Made by a program: the position numbers and the translations under genes
Assembly (NCBI GenBank): GCA_963760715.1
Contig: CAVXDY010000003.1
Location: forward strand, 620,001 to 684,000
Source of the DNA: CAVXDY01 sp963760715
Lineage (GTDB): Bacteria > Actinomycetota > Thermoleophilia > Miltoncostaeales > Miltoncostaeaceae
Length of the DNA: 64,000 nucleotides
Direction: 5' to 3'
Shown here: positions 8,858-19,319 of the stretch, one piece after another
Layout: the number at the start of each line of letters is the position of its first letter
Position numbering within the stretch: position 1 is the first letter of the stretch
Notes under the pieces: generated by a model
Database searches by the model: none
Told to the model about the DNA's origin: nothing
What the model saw: only the letters and a program-made list of their open reading frames with translations

Positions 8858-8861
<4 letters not shown>
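7685..8861 (-). CDS. prfB: Peptide chain release factor 2, with programmed +1 frameshift
   Basis: RF2 terminates translation at UGA and UAA. The first segment runs from ATG 8861 for 30 codons (MSTDASPSLEDLVQ to GDYL) to an in-frame TGA at 8771-8769. Translation then shifts +1 at CTTTGAC and continues as DPPSLERRIAELE for 361 codons. The RF2 anticodon-like motif SPF (RLSPFDSANRR) and the catalytic GGQ (GAGGQHVNKT) are both present. Without the shift only a spurious GTG/ATG start inside the wrong frame would be found, so annotation pipelines may report it 14 residues off at the N-terminus. The ATG overlaps the secA stop (ATGA), suggesting translational coupling. Confidence 0.95.
8768..8774 (-). 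promoter_or_regulatory. RF2 autoregulatory +1 frameshift site CTTTGAC
   Basis: On the minus strand the sequence reads TAC CTT TGA C. This is the conserved slippery CUU followed by the UGA stop and a C in the poorly terminating context known from prfB of most bacteria. When RF2 is scarce, the ribosome pauses at UGA and the P-site tRNA slips one base onto UUU, so RF2 is made. The upstream segment contains GGGCGACTAC. A weak internal Shine-Dalgarno-like GGG is present, but not the strong AGGGGG of Escherichia coli. Confidence 0.93.
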
Positions 8862-11491
<2,630 letters not shown>

Positions 11492-11530
11492 GCTCGTGGA
11501 CTCGTGTGGGCGACCTCATGATCGTAGCGC

Positions 11531-12100
11531 CTAGCCCTCCGGCACGATCAGGCCGAAGTCGCCGTCCCGGCGCCGGTAGACGACGTTCACCTGCCCGTCG
11601 GCGTCGTTGCGGAAGACGTAGAAGTCGTGGTGCAGCAGGTCCATGTAGAGGGCCGCGTCCTCGGCGCTCATGGGCTTCATCTCGAAGCTCTTGCTCTTCA
11701 CCAGGCGCGGCGACGGCTCGCCGGGCGCCCCGACCCCGGCCGACTCGGGCGCGGCGGCCGGCGCCTCACCTCCGGGCATCCCGCGCGGCCCGTGGGCCTT
11801 GCGCCGGTCGCGGTAGCGGCGGGCTTGGCGCTCCAGCTTGCGCGCCGCCTGATCGATGGCCGAGTACATGTCCTCCGCGCTCTCGCGCACGCGAAGCACC
11901 GGGCCCTTGGTGCGGACCGTGACCTCCGCGATCTGCGGGTGCGCGATCTTGGGGTTCCGCTCCACCGACAGCTCGAGCTCGACGGTGGTGGCCTCGTCCC
12001 AGGGCGGCAGGATGCGCGCCAGCCCGAGGAGCTTCTGCTCCGCGTGATCGAACAGGGCATCGGTGACGGACATGTTCCGGCCCTTGACCTGAAGCTGCAC
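11531..12100 (-). CDS. hpf: Ribosome hibernation promoting factor, long form
   Basis: The protein dimerises and stores 70S ribosomes as 100S particles in slow growth. The N-terminal S30AE/YfiA domain occupies about residues 1-105 (QLQVKGRNMSVTDAL, VTVRTKGPVLRVRESAEDMYSAID). An Ala/Pro/Gly-rich linker follows, then the C-terminal dimerisation domain (VKSKSFEMKPMSAEDA, LLHHDFYVFRNDADG). At 189 residues it is the long-type HPF found outside gamma-proteobacteria. The start is GTG 12100, with AAAGGGG about 8 bases upstream. It stands alone between comF and secA. Confidence 0.95.
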   Translation of the reverse strand: MQLQVKGRNMSVTDALFDHAEQKLLGLARILPPWDEATTVELELSVERNPKIAHPQIAEVTVRTKGPVLRVRESAEDMYSAIDQAARKLERQARRYRDRRKAHGPRGMPGGEAPAAAPESAGVGAPGEPSPRLVKSKSFEMKPMSAEDAALYMDLLHHDFYVFRNDADGQVNVVYRRRDGDFGLIVPEG

Positions 12101-12175
12101 GATCGCCCCTTTCTGATCCTTCGAGGCTGCTCGTCCGCGCGTCCCAGACCGTCCGGCCGGATGCGCGCGGCGATC

Positions 12176-12190
12176 GATCGGACGCCGATC
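12176..12190. terminator. Small perfect hairpin at the end of comF
   Basis: GATCGG-ACG-CCGATC forms a perfect 6-bp stem with a 3-base loop, placed exactly at the comF stop codon (12189-12191). There is no U-tract, so this is a weak terminator candidate only. It could equally act as a small palindromic operator in front of hpf. Confidence 0.25.
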
Positions 12191-12875
12191 ATAGCGGCGC
12201 CCCCTCCGGCGGCACGCGCGCGAACGCGATCGCCCCCGATCGCGGGGCGCCCGCCGCCCGCAGCGCCCGCGCGCACGCGGCCAGGGTCGCGCCCGTGGTG
12301 TGCACGTCGTCCACCAGCCACGGCCGGCCGGGCGCGACCCCGCCGGGCGGCACGGCGAACGCGCTCGCCACCTGCCGCGCCCGCGCGCTCGCGCGCGCGC
12401 CCCGCTGGTCGGCGCCCTCGCGCACCCGGACCAGCGGCTCGGACACCGGCAGCCCCCAGCGGCGGCCGAGCTCGCGGGCGAGGAGCGCGCTCTGGTTGAA
12501 GCCGCGCTCGCGCGAGCGCCGCCGGCCGAGGGGCACCGGCACCAGCGTCGCGCCCTCCGGCGGGCGGGGCACCCGCGCCACCACGACGTCCGCCAGGACG
12601 CCCGCGAGCCCGCGCCGGCGCTGATCCTTCAGGGCCGCGACCAGCGCCGTGGCCGGGCCGGCGTAGGCCACCGCCTGCCGCGCGCCCTCGACCGGCCCGA
12701 CGCACGCCGGGCACCGGTCCACCGGCACCGGGACCGGAGCGCCGCACCCCCCGCACCACGGCTCCGGGAGGGGCGCCAGGGAGCTGAGGCACGCCGCGCA
12801 GGCGGCGCCGCCGGGCAGGCCGCACGCGGCGCAGGCGGGCGGCAGGATGAGGTCGAGCAGGCGGATCGCGGACAC
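12189..12875 (-). CDS. comF: ComF-family phosphoribosyltransferase-like protein
   Basis: The 228-residue protein has the two-part ComF architecture. The N-terminal zinc-ribbon has paired cysteines (CAACGLPGGAACAAC and CGGCGAPV...CPAC). The C-terminal type I PRTase-like domain has the PRPP-binding motif VDDVHTTGATLAAC and the preceding LVPVPLGRRRSRERGFNQ. In naturally transformable bacteria ComF helps DNA uptake or processing in the cytoplasm; in actinobacteria the role is not settled. The start is GTG 12875. It lies 57 bases downstream of mtnA, at the end of the envelope-sugar gene run. Confidence 0.92.
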   Translation of the reverse strand: MSAIRLLDLILPPACAACGLPGGAACAACLSSLAPLPEPWCGGCGAPVPVPVDRCPACVGPVEGARQAVAYAGPATALVAALKDQRRRGLAGVLADVVVARVPRPPEGATLVPVPLGRRRSRERGFNQSALLARELGRRWGLPVSEPLVRVREGADQRGARASARARQVASAFAVPPGGVAPGRPWLVDDVHTTGATLAACARALRAAGAPRSGAIAFARVPPEGAPL

Positions 12876-12932
12876 CCGCGGGAGCCTGCGCTCCGCGGGC
12901 GCGCGCGGGACCGCGCGGGCGTCAGGGGTGTG

Positions 12933-14024
12933 TCACGCCGCCGCGCCGGCCTCGGTGGCGGCCGCCGCCACCGCCGCCGCCAGCGAGCGCTCGTAGGGCG
13001 GGCGGTGCACGCCCTGCTCGGTGACGATCGCCGCCACGAGGCGCGCCGGCGTGCGGTCGAAGGCCGGGTTGGCCACGACGGCGCCCGCCGGCGAGGCGGG
13101 GCGCCCGAACAGCGACAGCCCGCGCACCTCCTCGGCCGAGCGCTCCTCCACGGGCACGTCCGCGCCCGAGGGCGTGGAGAGGTCCACCGTGCTGGTGGGC
13201 GCGGCCGCCAGGAAGGGCACACCGTGCTCGCGGGCCAGAACCGCCAGGGAATAGGTGCCGATCTTGTTGACGACGTCGCCGTTGGCCGCGATGCGGTCCG
13301 CGCCCACCACGACGTGGGAGATGGCGCCCGCGGCCATCATCGACGCGGCCATCGCGTCGGCGATCAGCGTGTACGGGATGCCCTCCCGCTCCAGCTCCCA
13401 GGCCGTCAGCCGCGAGCCCTGGAGCAGCGGGCGGGTCTCGCAGACCAGCGTGCGGACCGTGGGGTCGGCCTCGTGCGCCGCCCGCGCCACGCCGAGCGCC
13501 GTGCCGTAGCCGCCCGTGGCAAGCGCCCCGGTGTTGCAGATGGTGAGGATCCCGGCGCCGCGCCCGATGAGGCCCCGGCCGTGGACCCCCATGCGCCGGC
13601 AGCGGTCCACCTCCGCCGCGTGGAGGGCCCGCGCGGCGGCGGCGAGGGAGGCCGCGAGCTCCGGCGGCGACCCGCGGTGCGCGGCGGCGCGGCGGGCCTG
13701 GGCGTCGACCGCCCACGCCAGGTTGACGGCCGTGGGCCGCGCCGTCCGCAGCCCCGCGACCGCCCGCGCCACCTCGGCCTCCTGGGCCTCGGCGCCCTCG
13801 CCGGCGGACCGCATCGCCGCGAGGGCCACCCCCATCGCGCCGGCCACCCCGATCGCGGGAGCGCCGCGGATGGCCAGCCGCCGGATGGCGTCCCCCACCC
13901 CGGGCCAGCCGTCGCAGCGGAGCACGACCTCCTCGGACGGCAGCCGCGTCTGGTCCAGCATCTCGACGGCATCGTCGAGGAGCCGGACGACCTCCTCGGG
14001 GCGGACGGGCCCGCGAACCCTCAT
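12933..14024 (-). CDS. mtnA: S-methyl-5-thioribose-1-phosphate isomerase
   Basis: MtnA converts methylthioribose-1-phosphate to methylthioribulose-1-phosphate in methionine salvage. Family motifs are visible in order: AIRGAPAIGVAGA, AVNLAWA, the catalytic Cys in ILTICNTGALATGGYGTAL, and the catalytic Asp in VVVGADRIAANGDVVNKIGT. At 363 residues it has the usual length. It is related to eIF2B-alpha and ribose-1,5-bisphosphate isomerases, but RCDGWPGVGDAI at the N-terminus supports MtnA. It starts 10 bases after the SIS isomerase stop. No other methionine-salvage gene is in the window. Confidence 0.92.
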   Translation of the reverse strand: MRVRGPVRPEEVVRLLDDAVEMLDQTRLPSEEVVLRCDGWPGVGDAIRRLAIRGAPAIGVAGAMGVALAAMRSAGEGAEAQEAEVARAVAGLRTARPTAVNLAWAVDAQARRAAAHRGSPPELAASLAAAARALHAAEVDRCRRMGVHGRGLIGRGAGILTICNTGALATGGYGTALGVARAAHEADPTVRTLVCETRPLLQGSRLTAWELEREGIPYTLIADAMAASMMAAGAISHVVVGADRIAANGDVVNKIGTYSLAVLAREHGVPFLAAAPTSTVDLSTPSGADVPVEERSAEEVRGLSLFGRPASPAGAVVANPAFDRTPARLVAAIVTEQGVHRPPYERSLAAAVAAAATEAGAAA

Positions 14025-14034
14025 CCCGCGAACG

Positions 14035-15120
14035 CTACTGAGCCTGCGCCCGTCCGTAGCCGGTCTCGGCGAGACGTCCCTTGAGCCGCTCGATCACGTC
14101 CACGGGGCCCGGATCGACCCCCCGGAGCAGGGCCAGGTAGATCGAGGCGTAGTCGCCCAGCGTCACCAGGTCGAGGCTCCGCGCCAGGGGACCCTCCCCC
14201 TCCGCGGTGATCGACAGCACCTTGCCGACGTGCATCTCCACCAGCTCGCGCGTGAGATCGAAGCGCCGCTGCACCTGGCGGTGCTGGCGCGGGTCCCGCA
14301 GCATCACCAGCGCGCTCAGCTTCTGCAACTCGGCCGGCATGCCGGCAAAGCCGACGATCTCGTTGTGGTCGAGCTCGGGCAGCACCGAGGCCGTCGCGGG
14401 GACCTTTGCGTTCTCGTTGATCTGGCCCTTCCACCGCGTGGCCACCGGGGCGGTGAGCTCGGCGCCCCAGAACATGGGGATGGCGCCCGCAAGCGACCGG
14501 GCGAGCTGCTTGGCGGGATTCTCCGCCTCGGGGACCTCGGGGCCGAGCGTGGCGATGGCGTTCGCCAGCGTCGCGCGCGCCTCGTCGAGGTCGGCCGCGA
14601 GGGGCGGCACGACGCCCATCCGGTCGAGCAGCACGGCGATCGGCGTGAGGATCCGGAGCAGCGCCGCGCGGGGCTGGTAGCCGGGGGCCACCGGGACGAC
14701 CGGGATGCCCTCGTCGGCGTAGAACGTGCCGAGCTTGCCCCCGCTCGTGATGGCCACGCAGAGGGCGTTGCGCTCCATGGCCTGCGAGGCGCAGGTGAGC
14801 GTCTCCTCCGTACCGCCCGAGTACGAGCTGAGGATGACCAGGGTGTTCTCCCCGATCCAGCCCGGGAGGTAGTAGTCGCGCACCACGGTCATGGGCTTGC
14901 GCACGCGCTCGCGGTACGCGCCCAGCATCAGGTCGCCCGAGATCGCCGAGCCGCCCATCCCGCACACGGCGACGTCGTGGACCTCCTCGGCCGGGAAGAT
15001 CAGCTCCACGGCCTCGGCGGCGGCCCGCGCCTCGTCGAAGGCGGCCACCGACTCGGCGAGGACGCCCAGCAGGCCGACGCTGTCGCCCTCGAAGGCGGCG
15101 GGTCCGTCGAGTCCGAACAC
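14035..15120 (-). CDS. SIS-domain phosphoglucose/phosphomannose isomerase
   Basis: This 361-residue protein resembles the bifunctional glucose-6-phosphate/mannose-6-phosphate isomerases of actinobacteria and archaea. The N-terminal SIS domain has VAVCGMGGSAISGDL and LSSYSGGTEETL (phosphosugar binding, about residues 50-105). The C-terminal domain contains LPELDHNEIVGF, a motif of this family that includes the catalytic Glu and His. It interconverts fructose-6-phosphate with glucose-6- or mannose-6-phosphate, feeding the nucleotidyltransferase gene immediately upstream in the transcript. The start is GTG 15120. Confidence 0.9.
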   Translation of the reverse strand: MFGLDGPAAFEGDSVGLLGVLAESVAAFDEARAAAEAVELIFPAEEVHDVAVCGMGGSAISGDLMLGAYRERVRKPMTVVRDYYLPGWIGENTLVILSSYSGGTEETLTCASQAMERNALCVAITSGGKLGTFYADEGIPVVPVAPGYQPRAALLRILTPIAVLLDRMGVVPPLAADLDEARATLANAIATLGPEVPEAENPAKQLARSLAGAIPMFWGAELTAPVATRWKGQINENAKVPATASVLPELDHNEIVGFAGMPAELQKLSALVMLRDPRQHRQVQRRFDLTRELVEMHVGKVLSITAEGEGPLARSLDLVTLGDYASIYLALLRGVDPGPVDVIERLKGRLAETGYGRAQAQ

Positions 15121-15130
15121 GGGCGGCAGG

Positions 15131-16168
15131 CTACCCGACGCTCGCGCCGGTCGGGATGGGCTCCGAGCCGTCCACGCGGAACCCGGCCGCGATGCTGGCG
15201 CCGTCCCCCACGACCGCCCCCTCGCCGATGCGCGCGCCCGCGCCCACCCGCACGCCGGCGCCCAGGATCGCGTCGATCAGGGCGGCGCCGTCGCCGATGA
15301 GGGCCTCCTCGCCCACCACGCTGCCCTCCACGGTCGCCGACGTGCCCACGTCGGCGCCGGCGCCGAGGCTGGAGAGCGGGTTGACCGAGGCGCCCGAGCC
15401 GATGCGCGCCCCGGGGCCGAGGTAGGCCGCGCCGCTGGGCGACTCGGTGACCACCGCGCCCGAGAGCACGTCGTGGTGCGCCGCGAGGTACGAGGCCGGG
15501 GTGCCGATGTCGCGCCAGTAGGCATCGCTCGGGAAGCCGAACAGGCGGCCGCCGGCCGCGAGCTGCGGGAAGACCTCGCGCTCGATCGAGCACGCGCGCC
15601 CGGCCGGGATGGAGTCCACCGCGGAGGGCTCCAGCAGGTAGGTGCCGGCGTTGATGCGGAAGGGCTCGCCGGGGCGCAGCTCCTCGCGGCTGGGCTTCTC
15701 GACGAAGGCCTCCACGGAGGAGTCGTCGTTCAGGCGGACGAGGCCGAACGCGCTCGGGTCCTCCACCGGCGTCAGCGCCAGCGTGCCGACGGCGCCCGTC
15801 TCGCGGTGGCGCGCGATCATCGCGCCGAGGTCGAGGTCGGTGAGGATGTCCCCGTTGAGCACGAAGACGGCGTCGCCGTCGAGCAGCCCCTGGGCGTTCT
15901 TGATGGCGCCGGCGGTGCCGAGCGGCTCGGGGTCCACCACGTACCGCACGCGCATGCCCATGGCCGAGCCGTCGCCGAAGTGCGCCTCGAGGGCGTCCGG
16001 GCGGTAGCCGCACGAGAACACGACGTCCGTGATGCCGTGCCGGCGCAGGTGGTCGAGCTGATGCGCCACGAAGGGGCGGTCCACGAGGGGCATCATCGGC
16101 TTGGGGCGGGTGTCGGTGAGCGGCCGCAGGCGGCGGCCCTCGCCCCCGACGAGGATGACGGCCTGCAT
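15131..16168 (-). CDS. Sugar-1-phosphate nucleotidyltransferase with left-handed beta-helix tail
   Basis: This is a 345-residue pyrophosphorylase, probably mannose-1-phosphate guanylyltransferase or glucose-1-phosphate type. The N-terminal nucleotidyltransferase domain begins MQAVILVGGEGRRLRPLT with TRPKPMMPLVDRP. It has the metal-binding FVLNGDILTD and the product-side EKPSREE...NAGTYLLEP. From about residue 245 hexapeptide repeats (AYLGPGARIGSGASV and onward) form a beta-helix. The nucleotide and sugar specificity cannot be read from the motifs. The context (mannose/glucose-phosphate isomerase and UDP-glucose dehydrogenase) suggests envelope polysaccharide precursors. Its ATG overlaps the ugd stop (ATGA). 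Confidence 0.9.
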   Translation of the reverse strand: MQAVILVGGEGRRLRPLTDTRPKPMMPLVDRPFVAHQLDHLRRHGITDVVFSCGYRPDALEAHFGDGSAMGMRVRYVVDPEPLGTAGAIKNAQGLLDGDAVFVLNGDILTDLDLGAMIARHRETGAVGTLALTPVEDPSAFGLVRLNDDSSVEAFVEKPSREELRPGEPFRINAGTYLLEPSAVDSIPAGRACSIEREVFPQLAAGGRLFGFPSDAYWRDIGTPASYLAAHHDVLSGAVVTESPSGAAYLGPGARIGSGASVNPLSSLGAGADVGTSATVEGSVVGEEALIGDGAALIDAILGAGVRVGAGARIGEGAVVGDGASIAAGFRVDGSEPIPTGASVG

Positions 16169-17490
16169 CAGCCGACCCGCTGGGGCTGAGCGGCGGCCGC
16201 GGGTGCCGGGATGCGCCCGATGCCCTCGAACGTGTACCCGAGCGCCGTCATGACCTCCGGGTCGAGGGCGTTGCGGCCGTCGATGACCACGGGCGAGCGC
16301 ATGGTCGCCGCCGTGGCCGCCCAGTCGAGGTTGACGATCGTGCTCCACTCGGTCACGAGCACGGCGGCGTCGGCGCCCGCCATGGCCTCCTCGGCGCTCG
16401 CGCACATCTCCACGCCGTGCAGCCGGTCGGCGGCCTGGACCACCGGGTCGTAGGCGCGCACCTCGGCGCCCTCCGCCAGCAGCCGCGCGGCCAGCACCAG
16501 GCTGGAGGCCTCGCGCATGTCGTCGGTCTCGGGCTTGAAGGCGAGGCCGAGCAGCGCCACCCGGCGCCCCTCCAGCGAGCCGAGGTGCTTCTTGAGCTTC
16601 CCGATCACCCGCCGCTTCTGGAGCTCGTTGACCTCGATCACGGAGGTGAGGAGCTGGAAGTGGTAGCCCGAGTTCCCCGCGAGCTGCTTGAGGGCCGAGA
16701 CGTCCTTGGGGAAGCAGCTTCCGCCGAAGCCGATGCCGGCGCGCAGGAAGGAGGGGCCGATGCGCGGGTCGAGGCCCATGCCGTGGGCGACGACCGCCAC
16801 GTCCGCCCCGACCTCCTCGCACACGTTCGCGATCTCGTTGATGAAGCTGATCTTGGTGGCGAGGAAGGCGTTGGACGCGTACTTGACCATCTCCGCCGAG
16901 GGGACGGTCGTGCGCACGATCGGGGCGCCCAGCGGGCGGTAGAGCGACTCCAGCAGGTCGCCGTGGCGGCGGTCGAAGTCGCCGATCACGACCCGGTCCG
17001 GGTGCAGGAAGTCGGGCACCGCGGCGCCCTCCTTCAGGAACTCGGGGTTGGAGCAGTAGCCCACCGACGAGAGCCCGCGGGCGTCCAGCTCGGCCCGCAC
17101 CCGCTCCCCCGTGCCCACCGGCACGGTGCTCTTCATCACCAGCACGTGGCGCGCGTCGGCGCCCACCTTCTCGAGCTCGGCCACGACCGCCATCACCCGC
17201 GACAGGTCGGCGTCACCGGAGTAGGTGGGGGGCGTGTTGACGGCGATGAAGACGATCTCCGAGGACTCCAGCATCTCCTCGAGCGAGAGCGTGTAGACCA
17301 GCCGCTCGCGGTGCTCGGCCATGAGGTCGGCGACGCCGGGCTCGTAGATCGGCACCACCCCGTCGTTGAGCGCGGCGACCTTGAGCTCGTCGATGTCGCG
17401 CAGGGTCACGTGGTGCCCCATCGACGCAAGGCAGACACCGGTCACCAGGCCGACGTAGCCGGCCCCGATCACTCCGACGCGCTCGCTCAC
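16168..17490 (-). CDS. UDP-glucose 6-dehydrogenase family protein
   Basis: This enzyme oxidises UDP-glucose (or a related NDP-sugar) twice with NAD+ to the uronate. The N-terminal Rossmann motif GVIGAGYVGLVTG starts at residue 6. The central domain has NPEFLKEGAAV and AEMVKYASNAFLATKISFINEIAN. The catalytic Cys259 is in GFGGSCFPKD, and the C-terminal UDP-binding domain has LGLAFKPETDDMREA. At 440 residues it has normal length. The start is GTG 17490, overlapping the LCP stop (GTGA). It sits in a run of envelope-sugar genes, so uronate for cell-surface glycans is the likely product. Confidence 0.95.
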   Translation of the reverse strand: MSERVGVIGAGYVGLVTGVCLASMGHHVTLRDIDELKVAALNDGVVPIYEPGVADLMAEHRERLVYTLSLEEMLESSEIVFIAVNTPPTYSGDADLSRVMAVVAELEKVGADARHVLVMKSTVPVGTGERVRAELDARGLSSVGYCSNPEFLKEGAAVPDFLHPDRVVIGDFDRRHGDLLESLYRPLGAPIVRTTVPSAEMVKYASNAFLATKISFINEIANVCEEVGADVAVVAHGMGLDPRIGPSFLRAGIGFGGSCFPKDVSALKQLAGNSGYHFQLLTSVIEVNELQKRRVIGKLKKHLGSLEGRRVALLGLAFKPETDDMREASSLVLAARLLAEGAEVRAYDPVVQAADRLHGVEMCASAEEAMAGADAAVLVTEWSTIVNLDWAATAATMRSPVVIDGRNALDPEVMTALGYTFEGIGRIPAPAAAAQPQRVG

Positions 17491-19319
17491 GGCGTCGAGC
17501 CCTCGAACTCCACGTCGATGGGCGTGTCGGTGCGGCCCTTGGGCAGCTTTGCGCGGTTCAGGGGACGCATCGACTTCGCGATCTCCTCGATCGTATTGGC
17601 GCTGAGGTCGTTCTGAAGGGTGTTCGAGATCCAGAACGTCACGTTCCCCTTTCGGAAAGCGAGACGCTGCAGGTTCAGGCCGTCATAGTACGTCAGGTAC
17701 TTGCGGCCGCCCGAGTCGTACGAGCCGGTTTCGCCCTCCACGATCGGGGGGTTCTTCATGGTCGTCATCTCGATGCCCCAGTACTTGTGGTAGCCCGTCT
17801 CGAACACCATCTTGATCGACGGCGCGCCCTTGCCGGAGCCCGCGTTCATCCGGTACTGGCGCAGGATCCGGAGGCGTGAGCCGCTCGCCACCTTCATCGG
17901 CACCATCACCCGGAATCCCGACGTCCGCTGCGCGCTGCGCAGCCCGTTGACCAGGCTGGTCGTGTCGATCGTGCTCGCCGGCGCGCGCGCCTCGGCCTTC
18001 GGAGGGGTCGCCAGCGTCCCCGTGAAGTCGGCGCCGGCGACGACCACCACCTTGTTGCCGCGGGCCTGGCGCGGCTCCAGCGGCGCGCTCGACGCGGTCG
18101 GGCCGAGGAGCGCCTGGATCTTCTTGGCCGCGTCGCGGTAGGCCGGCGCGTAGTAGACGGCGCTCGAGGTGAAGTCGAAGCTCTCGGCGTTCCCGCCCAC
18201 CAGCGCGCGGTAGCCCTTCCCGGCGAGGGCCTGGGCGACGTCCTCCGCGGCGAGGACCCGGCCGCTGCCGTTGAGCACGGTCACATCGACCTGGGACGGC
18301 TTGAGCACCCGGGCGCCCGAGGTGGTGTCGCTCTCGAAGCTCGGGTCCTTCCACTCGGCCACGGCCTCGTCGATCGTCGCCTGGGAGGCGGTCTGGATGG
18401 AGGCCCCGGCCGCCGTCATCGCGTCCGTGCCCTGGATCTTCACCTTCGCGATCTTCTCCTTCGGGGTCACGAGCGCGAGCTCGAGCAGCGACAGGAACGT
18501 CCGCGGATCGGTGATGTCCATCTGGATGTCCTTGCCGAAGAGCTTCTTCAGGCGCGGAAGGCTCGCGATGCTGCCGATGTCCTTCGTCTGGCGCTTGAGC
18601 TCGGCGAGGAACGTCTGCTGGCGCGCGTCGCGGGCGTAGGTGGAGTCGGTGTGGCGGTAGCGCACGTAGTCGAGCGCGTCGTTGCCGTTGAGCCGCTGGT
18701 ACCCGGGCTGGAGGTCGATCGGGGCGTATCCGGTGCCCTCCGGGTTGTAGTAGCGCCGGTCGACGTCGATGAAGACCCCGCCGAGCTCGTTCACGAGCTT
18801 GGCGAAGCCGGTGAAGTTGATGTCGACGTAGTAGTTCACGGGCTGGCCGGTGACCTGCTCGACGGTCCGGATGGCCACGTCCGTGCCGCGGCTGTACGCC
18901 GCGTTGATCTTGTCGGGCGGCCCGCCGTCGATCGGCACGTAGAGGTCGCGCGGGAAGGAGAGCATCGAGATGAAGCCGCGGCGGCTGTCCATGCGGACCA
19001 GGATCAGGGTGTCGCTGCGGCCGGGATCCCCCTGGTTGGCCCTCGCGTCGGAGCCGATCAGGAGGATGTTCTTGGGCTGGCCGGGCAGGGCGGGCCTCGT
19101 GGCCGCGCGCGCGGCGCGTGCCTCGGGCGTGTTCGGGGCGGCGGCCTCCAGGGTGCTGTCGAGCTGGATGTAGGCGCCCGCCGCCACGGCGACGACGAGG
19201 CCGATGATCCCCCACAGCGTCCATCCGGTGACCGCCAGCCACAGGCGGCTGCGGCGGCGCGGAACACGCCAGTAGCGAGCCCTCCGGTGCGGGGGATCCT
19301 CGCGGGGAGGAGGGCTCAC
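17487..19319 (-). CDS. LytR-CpsA-Psr ligase with LytR_C and extra C-terminal domain
   Basis: LCP proteins transfer polyprenyl-linked glycans onto peptidoglycan. The 610-residue protein has a basic cytoplasmic N-terminus, one TM at about 27-50, then the LCP domain (NILLIGSDARANQGDPGRSDTL, ISMLSFPRDLYVPIDG, LDYVRYRHTDS). A LytR_C-type domain follows (VTVLNGSGRVLAAEDVAQAL). A further segment of about 180 residues at the end (YHKYWGIEM, YYDGLNLQRLAF, ISNTLQNDLSANTIEEIAKSM) looks like a DUF4367-type beta domain and is not usual for the family. GTG 19319 overlaps the M20 stop (GTGA). The ugd gene is translationally coupled downstream. Confidence 0.92.
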   Translation of the reverse strand: MSPPPREDPPHRRARYWRVPRRRSRLWLAVTGWTLWGIIGLVVAVAAGAYIQLDSTLEAAAPNTPEARAARAATRPALPGQPKNILLIGSDARANQGDPGRSDTLILVRMDSRRGFISMLSFPRDLYVPIDGGPPDKINAAYSRGTDVAIRTVEQVTGQPVNYYVDINFTGFAKLVNELGGVFIDVDRRYYNPEGTGYAPIDLQPGYQRLNGNDALDYVRYRHTDSTYARDARQQTFLAELKRQTKDIGSIASLPRLKKLFGKDIQMDITDPRTFLSLLELALVTPKEKIAKVKIQGTDAMTAAGASIQTASQATIDEAVAEWKDPSFESDTTSGARVLKPSQVDVTVLNGSGRVLAAEDVAQALAGKGYRALVGGNAESFDFTSSAVYYAPAYRDAAKKIQALLGPTASSAPLEPRQARGNKVVVVAGADFTGTLATPPKAEARAPASTIDTTSLVNGLRSAQRTSGFRVMVPMKVASGSRLRILRQYRMNAGSGKGAPSIKMVFETGYHKYWGIEMTTMKNPPIVEGETGSYDSGGRKYLTYYDGLNLQRLAFRKGNVTFWISNTLQNDLSANTIEEIAKSMRPLNRAKLPKGRTDTPIDVEFEGSTP

